Below, piece by piece: positions 41,901 through 49,053 of a DNA stretch of 54,322 nucleotides; the stretch's first letter is position 1, and each line of letters begins with the position of its first letter. This DNA is from Candidatus Angelobacter sp. Gp1-AA117. Lineage in GTDB: Bacteria > Acidobacteriota > Terriglobia > Terriglobales > Acidobacteriaceae. The stretch spans positions 1 through 54,322 of the forward strand of contig QHVI01000094.1 in assembly GCA_003223515.1 (NCBI GenBank), given 5' to 3'. A program made the position numbers and the translations under genes. The notes below the pieces were generated by a model. The model had not been told where the DNA came from, ran no database searches, and saw only the letters and a program-made list of their open reading frames with translations.

Positions 41901-42204
41901 ATGCTGCGTAAAGAGCCCAGGGCAATCGCATTTGGAATTTCAGAGCCAGTGGAGTCATCCGTCCTGCGCCATAGGCATGGAACAGCCATGGATCAGCAGC
42001 GCGACAAAGACATTTGGCACGATAGAGATTACTCGATTGGTTCATCTTGACGGCGTTTCGGGAGGATTGGCAATCAAAATCAATTGTATTTAGGTCGAAG
42101 AGTGGTTCTCCCCGCCAACTCTGTTTTCAAATGCGATTGCCCTGGTAAAGAGCCCGAAAAATGATAAATCCCTCCCCATTTGTGTTATGATTTTAGGAAT
42201 ATCG

Positions 42205-42522
42205 ATGCCTCAAAAAGCCAGTGCGAAAACTGTAATACGCCGTCCTGACTCCTCGGATACGCAAAAGAACAATATCCATCTTCGGAGTGAGGAAGACTGC
42301 TTGCGCGTTGAATTAGAAGAGTTAGACAATAAAGATCCTCAGTGGTATCAGCCAAATCTAATTCGCCGTGCCAGACAACTGCTTGAAGCCGGCAAGAAGC
42401 GAGAAGCTGTGATGGCGATTTACGGTGAAAAAGTCACTGAAGAGGCACAAAAACAAAATCAGAAAAAGCCATCCGCTGAAAGCGCCCGCACTGCATCAGC
42501 AAGCAGCAAAGCCTCCGGATAA
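42205..42522 (+). CDS. Small soluble protein, paralogue B
   Basis: 105 aa from the ATG at 42205, preceded by AGGA at a 6-bp spacing (ATG 42187 is also in frame). It lacks the membrane helix of paralogue A but shares its module: LEELDNKDPQWYQPNLIRRA, RQLLEAGKKREAVMAIYGEK, VTEEAQK. The tail is Ser/Ala/Lys-rich. The stop codon falls inside the first unit of a 15-bp tandem repeat (42518-42562). Confidence 0.68.
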   Translation: MPQKASAKTVIRRPDSSDTQKNNIHLRSEEDCLRVELEELDNKDPQWYQPNLIRRARQLLEAGKKREAVMAIYGEKVTEEAQKQNQKKPSAESARTASASSKASG

Positions 42523-42562
42523 TTCATACCCAGATAATTCATACCCAGATAATTCATACCCA
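42518..42562. repeat. Tandem repeat, three 15-bp units
   Basis: Three identical copies of GATAATTCATACCCA directly after (and including) the stop codon of the small paralogue gene, and 18 bp before the end of the convergent MerR gene. Confidence 0.85.
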
Positions 42563-42579
42563 AATGCTTGGAACTCTTG

Positions 42580-43332
42580 CTACGCACACGAAATCTTGTG
42601 CGCTGCCATCACCTTCTTGATATATCCAGAAACCTCATCGCTAAACGGCCTGGTAAAGTTTTTCGGCCAGTTGGCCTGATCGGCGTAGAGCTTATTCAGT
42701 CCCTGCTGGATTTCAGGATTGCGACCGGTAAATCCGCGCAGCAGTTCGGTCCAGCGTTCAGCCAGTGAACGTGCCTGCGCGCTTGCGGGATCGAGCTTGC
42801 CGGCCATCGCGGCTTCTACTTCACCCAAGAGCGCCTTCCAGTCCTGCTCGACTTTGGCTAGCATCTCCGGGGTAAACATGCGGCCGCGCTCGGCAATTTT
42901 GGCCTGCGCTTCTTCGCTGTAATACTTCTTTGTCCATTCCATGCTGTTCTGCCTTTCCATGACCTCAATGATGTTTTTCAAGGTTGCCAGATTGGGCGCT
43001 ATGCAGGACTGAAGCGAGCTTTCCGCCTCCTGAATTGCCTGGATGGCTGCGTCAACTTGCGCCCGTTTCTCCAGCAGAAGCCGGTGCTGCAAACGCAGCG
43101 TTGATTTCAGGTCCAGATTGCCGTCATCGAGCAGGACCTTGATTTGTTTGAGAGGCAACCCGATGAACTTGAGCGTCACGATCTGCTGCAGGCGGGCAAA
43201 ATCGCGCTCGCCGTACAGCCGGTAACCCCCTTCAGTGCGGTGTGCAGGGCAGAGCAACCCCAGCCGGTCATAATGATGCAGTGTGCGCACCGTTACCCCG
43301 GCTTTCTCCGCAAATTCGCTCACTCGGTACAT
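42580..43332 (-). CDS. MerR-family regulator with TipAS domain
   Basis: 250 aa. N-terminal winged helix-turn-helix YRVSEFAEKAGVTVRTLHHY with DRLGLLCPAHRTEGGYRLYG, the dimerisation coiled coil (about 75-115), and a C-terminal TipAS-type ligand-binding domain (120-250: KYYSEEAQAKIAERG, RWTELLRGFTGRNPEIQQGL). TipA-type regulators bind thiopeptides and other ligands and induce resistance genes or their own promoter. The adjacent upstream spacer is repeat DNA, so no operator is called. Confidence 0.92.
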   Translation of the reverse strand: MYRVSEFAEKAGVTVRTLHHYDRLGLLCPAHRTEGGYRLYGERDFARLQQIVTLKFIGLPLKQIKVLLDDGNLDLKSTLRLQHRLLLEKRAQVDAAIQAIQEAESSLQSCIAPNLATLKNIIEVMERQNSMEWTKKYYSEEAQAKIAERGRMFTPEMLAKVEQDWKALLGEVEAAMAGKLDPASAQARSLAERWTELLRGFTGRNPEIQQGLNKLYADQANWPKNFTRPFSDEVSGYIKKVMAAHKISCA

Positions 43333-43374
43333 TGGATCCCTCTTTCCTAATGTGCAGCATGACGTAAGGTCAGG

Positions 43375-43495
43375 GACAAGCTTTTTTTGAATGCCAAGCT
43401 GCTAGCTACTACGTGCTAGCTTTTGGCTCTTAGCCCTTAGCCTTTGGCCATTAGCTTCAATGTTGAGCCAATAGCTAAGAGCTGATTTTTTCAGA
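43375..43495. repeat. Degenerate GCTAGCTTTTGGCTCTTAGC run
   Basis: 7-8-nt repeats of the GGCTCTTAGCCCTTAGCC type between the divergent MerR and phosphoesterase genes, like those at 23912-24052 and 52630-52680. Confidence 0.6.
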
Positions 43496-43567
43496 GCTCC
43501 TGCTGCCAACTCCGGCAATGCTGCTTTCATCTGACACTCTCAAAGGGGTAGTAACTAAGGGGTAATT

Positions 43568-44935
43568 ATGGTAAGAGCTCGGGTTCAGCAAGGGTGCAGT
43601 GTAGTGACAACAACAGTTTTGGCGCTGCTCATGGCCGGGTGCGCGATGGGCGGTACCGACACTGGAACAAATAACAACAATAATAATAACAACAATAACA
43701 ACCCGCCGCGCGATATCACCGCAGTCAACCACATCATCTTTATGGCGCAGGAGAATCGTTCGTTCGATACCTACTTCGGTCATCTGAACGATTACCGCGC
43801 AACGCAGGGCCTTTCACAGGATGTGGATGGCATGCCCGCAAACGCCTCGAATCCTGCGGACGATGGCAGCACGATTCAGGCATTCCATCTGAGCAGCACC
43901 TGCATTGAGAACACCAGCGCCGCCTGGGCTACCAGCCACATTAATTTCAACCGTTTTAACCAGGAATCTGACACGCCCACCATGGACGGCTTCGTGGTTG
44001 AAGCTGCGGCGGCTGCAAAATTTGAGGGGGGCAATGATGTGATCGGCAAGCGCGCCATGGGGTTTTATACTGCAGATGATCTGATCTCGCATTATTTCCT
44101 GGCATCGCAGTTTGCTGTTTCCGATCGCTGGTTTGCCCCTGCGCCGGTGGAAACCGAGCCCAATCGCATGTATCTGGTGGCGGCCACTTCCGCAGGCCAT
44201 GTTCACGCGCCCACCTCACCTGTGAACGCGCCCACAATTTTTGATCGGCTCCAGCAAGCGGGTATCACGTGGAAAATTTATATCTCGGATCCCACTTTGG
44301 ATACGGAGATGGGCTTCTTCTCCGGCTTCGTCCAGAAGTTTCAGGACCATTTCTCCACCATTACGCAATATAAGGCCGATCTTCAGAATGGCACCCTGCC
44401 CCAGGTGGCCTATATCGATCCCGGTTTCCGCATCGGCGCCGATGAGCATCCTGGCAAAGGCAACAATATCCAGACCGGCGCGGCTTTCAGCACAGCGTTA
44501 ATTACAGCCCTGTTGCAGAGCCCGGTATGGAAGGATTCAGTCTTTATTATGGTGTTTGATGAGCACGGCGGTTTATATGATCACGTGCCGTCACCCACGA
44601 ACGTGCCCAGCCCCGACGGGATCACGCCTCAGGATTTCTTCACCGGCAATCCGCCTGATCCGCAGGGCAACTTCACCCGCTATGGGTTCCGGATTCCCAA
44701 TGTTGTGATCTCACCCTTCACTAAGAAACATTACGTTTCTCACACGGTCACGGACTCAACCGCGATTCTCAGGTTCATTGAAAAGCGCTTTAACCTGCAA
44801 CCGCTGAATGTCCGTGACGCATTGGCCATGGATATGACCGAATTTTTTGACTTCACTAACGCTCCGTGGGCCACGCCTCCCACTGTGCCTGACCAGCCTG
44901 TGCAGGCCGGCAGATGCACTGACACATTGCCGTAA
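43568..44935 (+). CDS. Phosphoesterase-family lipoprotein (phospholipase C/acid phosphatase-like)
   Basis: 455 aa. A lipoprotein signal with lipobox LMAGC (Cys25), a linker with eleven consecutive Asn (35-45), then the PF04185-type phosphoesterase domain: HIIFMAQENRSFDTYFGHLN (metal and nucleophile region), VAYIDPGF, and VFIMVFDEHGGLYDHVPSP (C-terminal metal ligands). Close relatives are phospholipase C and AcpA-type acid phosphatases. The Asn run is encoded by an 11-unit AAY triplet array (43670-43702), an unusual low-complexity linker. Followed by a strong terminator. Confidence 0.87.
   Translation: MVRARVQQGCSVVTTTVLALLMAGCAMGGTDTGTNNNNNNNNNNNPPRDITAVNHIIFMAQENRSFDTYFGHLNDYRATQGLSQDVDGMPANASNPADDGSTIQAFHLSSTCIENTSAAWATSHINFNRFNQESDTPTMDGFVVEAAAAAKFEGGNDVIGKRAMGFYTADDLISHYFLASQFAVSDRWFAPAPVETEPNRMYLVAATSAGHVHAPTSPVNAPTIFDRLQQAGITWKIYISDPTLDTEMGFFSGFVQKFQDHFSTITQYKADLQNGTLPQVAYIDPGFRIGADEHPGKGNNIQTGAAFSTALITALLQSPVWKDSVFIMVFDEHGGLYDHVPSPTNVPSPDGITPQDFFTGNPPDPQGNFTRYGFRIPNVVISPFTKKHYVSHTVTDSTAILRFIEKRFNLQPLNVRDALAMDMTEFFDFTNAPWATPPTVPDQPVQAGRCTDTLP
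43670..43702 (+). repeat. AAY trinucleotide array (Asn x11)
   Basis: Eleven AAT/AAC codons in a row within the lipoprotein gene. Units are mixed rather than pure, so slippage would change linker length by whole residues without a frameshift. Confidence 0.9.
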
Positions 44936-44954
44936 GAGGAAGCAAAAACGGCAG

Positions 44955-44986
44955 GCGGCGGGGAAGGACGGCCCCGCCGCTTTTTT
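44955..44986 (+). terminator. Rho-independent terminator
   Basis: GCGGCGGGG-AAGGACGG-CCCCGCCGC stem of 9 bp followed by six T, 20 bp after the phosphoesterase stop. Confidence 0.85.
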
Positions 44987-45004
44987 CTTGCCCAGGATTC
45001 TCAA

Positions 45005-45095
45005 ACAGCTTTCCTCCGTGCCCTTTGTGAAACCTTTGTGCCCTTTGTGGTTAGCTTTTGGTTGTGGCTTCGCTACGCTGCGGTGAATCTAATAA
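45005..45095. repeat. 9-nt array plus GGTTGTGGCTTCGCTACGC element
   Basis: CCGTGCCCTTTGTGAAACCT and CCTTTGTGGTTAGC, then TTTTGGTTGTGGCTTCGCTA with a stem-loop variant: at 18450 and 19528 the loop element reads GGCTCGCC, here GGCTTCGC. Confidence 0.55.
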
Positions 45096-45220
45096 GAATT
45101 TCCATAAACAGAATTTATTTTCACGAAAATTTAATCCAGCAACTCTGGATTTACTTTCTACTACCGTCTATAGTTTTCGCGAGTCAGCAGTACTAACGCC
45201 ACGGTCTGGGAGCCCCACTC

Positions 45221-47404
45221 ATGCTGCGTGTACGCCGTCTGCTGTTGCTGGTAGTTTCTGCCGCTCTTTCCATCTCTTCTTCCATCCCGCTGTATGCGCA
45301 ATGCGGTGTGGAGCGCTGGTCAGTCAAGACCGGCACCGATGCTGACGTAGGCCTGGTGAACCTGAACTCCTCCACGGCGACCACCATCGCCAACATGCGC
45401 GCCTTTACTGCGCCCAATCCTATTCCGGCGAATAACCGCGTCTCGCCCGCCGAGACCACGGTCTGGGTAATCAACGCCACCATGACCATGTTCAAGCTGG
45501 AAAGTGATTCTGACTATCACATCGTGATACAGGATGCCGCCGGCAATACCATGATCACGGAGATCCCCCTGCCCTCCTGCGTAGGCGCAGGCAGCCCGTT
45601 TCTTTCCGGCATTCAGAACGCGCGCGCCAAGTTCGACGCTCAGTTCAACGTCACTACCACTTTTCAGACGGTAAGCGTCCCCGTACAGATCGTGGGTGTA
45701 GGCATGTTTGATTTCCTCCATGGACAAACGGGAGTCGCGCCCAATGGAATCGAACTGCATCCGGTGCTCGACATCATCTTTAATCCGGGCACGCAGACGC
45801 CGGATTTCGTATTGAGCACTTCGCCGGGAAGTCTCTCGGTGAACCAGGGCGGTACCGCCAGCACCACGGTTTCCAGTGCGACCGCCGGCGGCTTCAATTC
45901 TGCGGTATCACTCTCTGTTTCAGGACTACCCACCGGCGTCACCGCCAGCTTCAGCCCCACCTCGATTGTTGCTCCCGGCAGCGGCAGCTCGACCCTTACT
46001 TTCACGGCCGGCAGCACCACGACGACAGGTACCTTCAATGTGACCGTTACGGCCAGTGGAGGCGGCATCACCCATACGGCTCCGGTTACTCTTACCGTAG
46101 CCGCATCCGGTGGAACGGGAGGCACTACAACGCAGTTGTTGGGCAATCCAGGGTTTGAAAACGGCTCCAGCAGCCCCTCTCCATGGACTGTCACCACCAC
46201 CCAGACTACCAACCGGATCATCAACCAAAGCAGTACTGAGCCTCCTCACTCCGGCACATGGGACGCATGGCTTGATGGACATGGCGCCACGACCACCGAT
46301 ACCGTGGTGCAGCAGGTCACCATTCCATCCACTGCCACTGCTGCCACGCTGACCTTCTGGCTGCACATTGATTCCGCCGAAACCAGCACCACCACGGCTT
46401 TTGACACGCTGGCCGTACAGGTGCTCAACTCCTCCGGAACGGTGCTTTCGACACTCAAGACCTTCTCTAATCTCAACAAGAACACCGGCTACGCCCAACA
46501 GAGTTTTGATCTCACTTCCTTTAAAGGACAGACGATCAAGATCAACTTTGTGGGCAAGGAAGATTCCACGCTGCAAACCTCTTTCGTGCTGGATGATTTT
46601 GCGCTGAATGTCACCACTCCATCGACTACGGACACCACACCGCCGGCAGCTTCGGTCACTTCGCCCGCCAATGGAGCTACGGTTTCCGGAACAGTGGTGG
46701 TGAACGCCTCGGCCTCTGATAATGTAGGCGTTACTCAGATGCAACTCTTCATTGACCGCACCCAGGTAGCGGCGAATACCAGTTCAACATCGCTATCATT
46801 CAGTTGGTCTACCGTAACCGTAGCCAATGGATCGCATACCATTGTTGCCAAGGCCTTCGATGCTACGGGTAACGTGGGAACGTCCGCGACTGTGACTGTG
46901 ACCGTAAGCAACACCACCGGCACAACCACTGAGTTGATTGGCAATGGAGGCTTTGAGAATGGCTCTGCCAGCCCTGCTCCGTGGACTGTCACGTCAGGGG
47001 TGATCAATAATTCCACCAGCGAACCGCCGCATACCGGAATATGGGACGCATGGATGGATGGCTATGGCACGGCCCATACAGACAGCATCCTGCAGACGGT
47101 CACCATTCCGGCGAGTGCCACCACGGCCACGCTGAGCTTCTGGCTGCATATTGATTCTGCTGAAACCAGCACCACCACCGCCTTCGACAAACTCACCGTT
47201 CAGGTGCGTAACTCGTCCGGCACGGTGCTCTCCACGCTGGCCACGTTCTCGAACCTGAACAAGGCCACTGGATACCAGCAGCACACCTTCGATCTGACCT
47301 CCTTCAAAGGCCAGACCATACAGATCTTCATGCAAGGCGTGGAAGATTCGCAGTTGCAGACTTCATTCGTTGTGGATGACGTGTCACTTCAGGTGACCCA
47401 GTAA
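45221..47404 (+). CDS. Secreted multi-domain protein with duplicated jelly-roll-like repeats
   Basis: 727 aa. Signal peptide (LLLLVVSAALSISSSIPLYA), an N-terminal region (27-190), an Ig-like domain (about 195-290, STSPGSLSVNQGGTASTTVS), a first carbohydrate-binding-like jelly roll (303-465, GNPGFENGS, WDAWLDGHGA, FWLHIDSAETSTTTAFD), a second Ig-like domain (470-560, TSPANGATVSGTVVVNASAS) and a second jelly roll (570-727, GNGGFENGS, WDAWMDGYGT, FWLHIDSAETSTTTAFD). The two jelly rolls are close in protein and DNA (about 46130-46610 and 46920-47400), pointing to recent duplication. No protease motif was seen; likely an adhesin or matrix-binding protein. Confidence 0.75.
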   Translation: MLRVRRLLLLVVSAALSISSSIPLYAQCGVERWSVKTGTDADVGLVNLNSSTATTIANMRAFTAPNPIPANNRVSPAETTVWVINATMTMFKLESDSDYHIVIQDAAGNTMITEIPLPSCVGAGSPFLSGIQNARAKFDAQFNVTTTFQTVSVPVQIVGVGMFDFLHGQTGVAPNGIELHPVLDIIFNPGTQTPDFVLSTSPGSLSVNQGGTASTTVSSATAGGFNSAVSLSVSGLPTGVTASFSPTSIVAPGSGSSTLTFTAGSTTTTGTFNVTVTASGGGITHTAPVTLTVAASGGTGGTTTQLLGNPGFENGSSSPSPWTVTTTQTTNRIINQSSTEPPHSGTWDAWLDGHGATTTDTVVQQVTIPSTATAATLTFWLHIDSAETSTTTAFDTLAVQVLNSSGTVLSTLKTFSNLNKNTGYAQQSFDLTSFKGQTIKINFVGKEDSTLQTSFVLDDFALNVTTPSTTDTTPPAASVTSPANGATVSGTVVVNASASDNVGVTQMQLFIDRTQVAANTSSTSLSFSWSTVTVANGSHTIVAKAFDATGNVGTSATVTVTVSNTTGTTTELIGNGGFENGSASPAPWTVTSGVINNSTSEPPHTGIWDAWMDGYGTAHTDSILQTVTIPASATTATLSFWLHIDSAETSTTTAFDKLTVQVRNSSGTVLSTLATFSNLNKATGYQQHTFDLTSFKGQTIQIFMQGVEDSQLQTSFVVDDVSLQVTQ

Positions 47405-47415
47405 GGGAGAGAATC

Positions 47416-48078
47416 ATGATGAAAGCACTCACATACTCCATTTTGTTCCTCGCCCTCACGGGGGCCGCGCAACAGATTACAGACCGTCCTGCACAGCCAG
47501 GCTTCATCTTTGATGATGATGGCGGCGCGGTGCAGGTCGTTCCCGCAAACCTGACGGCACAGGGTGAGAAGACGTTCCATGGCGGCGCCGTGCTGCGCTC
47601 GGTGCAGCAGGTGAGCATCTTTCTGGGCAGCGGCTGGGCCGATGAGAAGGTGCGCGCGCGTGAAACCGCATTGCTCGACTTGCTGGCCAACGCGCAAACT
47701 CCTGAGCTGCAGTCACGCAACATCAAGACGATGCCTGCCAGTCCGAAGCAGGAAGACTTCAGCCGTTTGAATTCATCCAGGCTCAACGATCTCGATATCC
47801 AGCACCGGCTGAACGATATGTTGCGCAACCACGCTCTATCCGCACCCGGCGCAGGTACTGTCTTCGTGGTGTTTCTGTCGCCGGAAATAAGTTCGGTGAT
47901 TGGCGGACACCAGGGCGGCGCCGACTTCGCGGCCTATCACAATTTTTTCCACGTGGAGGCAGGCGAAGTTCGCTACGTAGTGGTGCCTTTCAACGCCAAC
48001 GCCGCCACTCAACTCCAGGCAGCAACCCAGGCGCTGATCGAGACCGCCCTGAACCCCCATGGCGATGGATGGTTTTAA
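47416..48078 (+). CDS. Exported hypothetical protein, possibly EXORDIUM-like
   Basis: 220 aa starting 11 bp after the previous stop, so probably one operon. Signal peptide (LTYSILFLALTGAAQ). The later part TVFVVFLSPEISSVIGGHQG, FAAYHNFFH and the end ALIETALNPHGDGWF resemble the PHI-1/EXORDIUM-like family, but the usual SHE-x-x-E region is altered to QLQAATQALIETALNPHGDG. Family assignment is weak. Confidence 0.6.
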   Translation: MMKALTYSILFLALTGAAQQITDRPAQPGFIFDDDGGAVQVVPANLTAQGEKTFHGGAVLRSVQQVSIFLGSGWADEKVRARETALLDLLANAQTPELQSRNIKTMPASPKQEDFSRLNSSRLNDLDIQHRLNDMLRNHALSAPGAGTVFVVFLSPEISSVIGGHQGGADFAAYHNFFHVEAGEVRYVVVPFNANAATQLQAATQALIETALNPHGDGWF

Positions 48079-48084
48079 GGGATT

Positions 48085-48140
48085 TGGTGAGTGGGTAAAA
48101 CGAAGTTGGTAAGTGGGTAAATTGGTAAATGGTAAATTGA
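48085..48140. repeat. GTAAGTGGGTAAATTGGTAAATG run
   Basis: 8-nt-periodic GGTGAGTGGGTAAA, GGTAAGTGGGTAAATTGGTA run right after the exported-protein gene. Confidence 0.65.
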
Positions 48141-48197
48141 AAACCAAACCATAACTCCGCGATGTGTCTTGGAGCCTTTGTTATTAGTTTTTGTTTG

Positions 48198-48225
48198 AAG
48201 CCTGGCACTCCATGCCGGGCTTTTT
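48198..48225 (+). terminator. Terminator-like hairpin
   Basis: AAGCCTGGCA-CTCCA-TGCCGGGCTT (10 bp, one G-T pair) followed by TTT; about 120 bp after the end of the 45221-48078 gene pair. Confidence 0.75.
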
Positions 48226-48399
48226 CTTATTTATGTCTTCAATACAATGGCTGGTTCAACTACTCAAGATCAGTGTTCATCTGTGTTGATCTGTGGTGAA
48301 TTTTGAGAATCAGCGTGAATCAGCGTTCATCTGCGGCAAAAACCTGATGCCAGGTGATAAAATTCTCCCGCTCTTATAAATCAGCAGGGAGGCTACACC

Positions 48400-49050
48400 G
48401 TGGACGATCTTCCTGAGAAGAAAGACCCAAAGCGCAAACCCAAGTCCGGCATGTCGCGCCGGAATTTCCTGAAAATTTCCGGTGTCTCCGCGGTAGCGCC
48501 GTTCGCTGCTCCGCTGATAGCCGCTACCAGCGTCTTGGAAGTTGAAGCACAAGCGGCTACCGGGATGCAGGGGCCGGGCAAGGTTCCGGTCACGCTGAAC
48601 GTCAATGGCAAAAACCTCAACGCGCAGCTTGAGCCGCGGGTCACCCTGCTCGATGCGCTGCGCGATCAGTTTGAATTGACCGGAGCCAAGCGCGTCTGCG
48701 ATCGCGGTACCTGCGGCGCATGCACCGTGCATCTGGATGGCAAAGCGGTTTACTCCTGTTCGGTGCTGGCCATCGATGCCCAGGGCCACCAGATCACCAC
48801 CATCGAAAGCCTGTCACAGGACGGAAAGCTGCATCCCTTACAGCAGGCCTTTGTCGATAATGATGCGCAGCAATGCGGCTTCTGCACTCCCGGATTTGTG
48901 ATGGCCTGCAAGGCCTTTCTCGATCATCATCCGAATCCCACCATGGAGCAGATCAAGCATGGTGTTTCCGGAAACTTCTGCCGTTGCGGAACTTACGCAG
49001 GCATTCGCGCCGCTCTCATGCAGGCGGCCAAGACCGCGAAAGGAGCATAA
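48400..49050 (+). CDS. Tat-exported 2Fe-2S subunit of molybdenum hydroxylase
   Basis: 216 aa, GTG start. Tat signal with SRRNFLK (19-25), then the two [2Fe-2S] domains of the xanthine oxidase family: plant-type ligands Cys100, Cys105, Cys108 and Cys120 (RVCDRGTCGAC), and helical-domain ligands Cys159, Cys162, Cys194 and Cys196 (CGFC, CRC). It most resembles PaoA/YagT, the small subunit of periplasmic aldehyde oxidoreductase. It passes electrons from the Mo site and probably carries the partner subunits through the Tat system. The large-subunit gene starts 3 bp after its stop. Confidence 0.92.
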   Translation: MDDLPEKKDPKRKPKSGMSRRNFLKISGVSAVAPFAAPLIAATSVLEVEAQAATGMQGPGKVPVTLNVNGKNLNAQLEPRVTLLDALRDQFELTGAKRVCDRGTCGACTVHLDGKAVYSCSVLAIDAQGHQITTIESLSQDGKLHPLQQAFVDNDAQQCGFCTPGFVMACKAFLDHHPNPTMEQIKHGVSGNFCRCGTYAGIRAALMQAAKTAKGA

Positions 49051-49053
49051 GCC

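Larger units (their letters stand above)
48079..48399. other. Intergenic region before the Mo-hydroxylase operon
   Basis: No gene seen. It holds the GTAAATG run, the hairpin at 48198, and ATCAGTGTTCATCTGTGTTG and AATCAGCGTTCATCTGCGG units (about 48270-48338). The operon's ribosome binding site GGGAGG lies at about 48387. Confidence 0.55.

Noticed and set aside
41755-42093. 112-codon open frame on the plus strand
   Set aside because: Overlaps the end of the GNAT-like gene in another frame and has no recognisable domain or start context.
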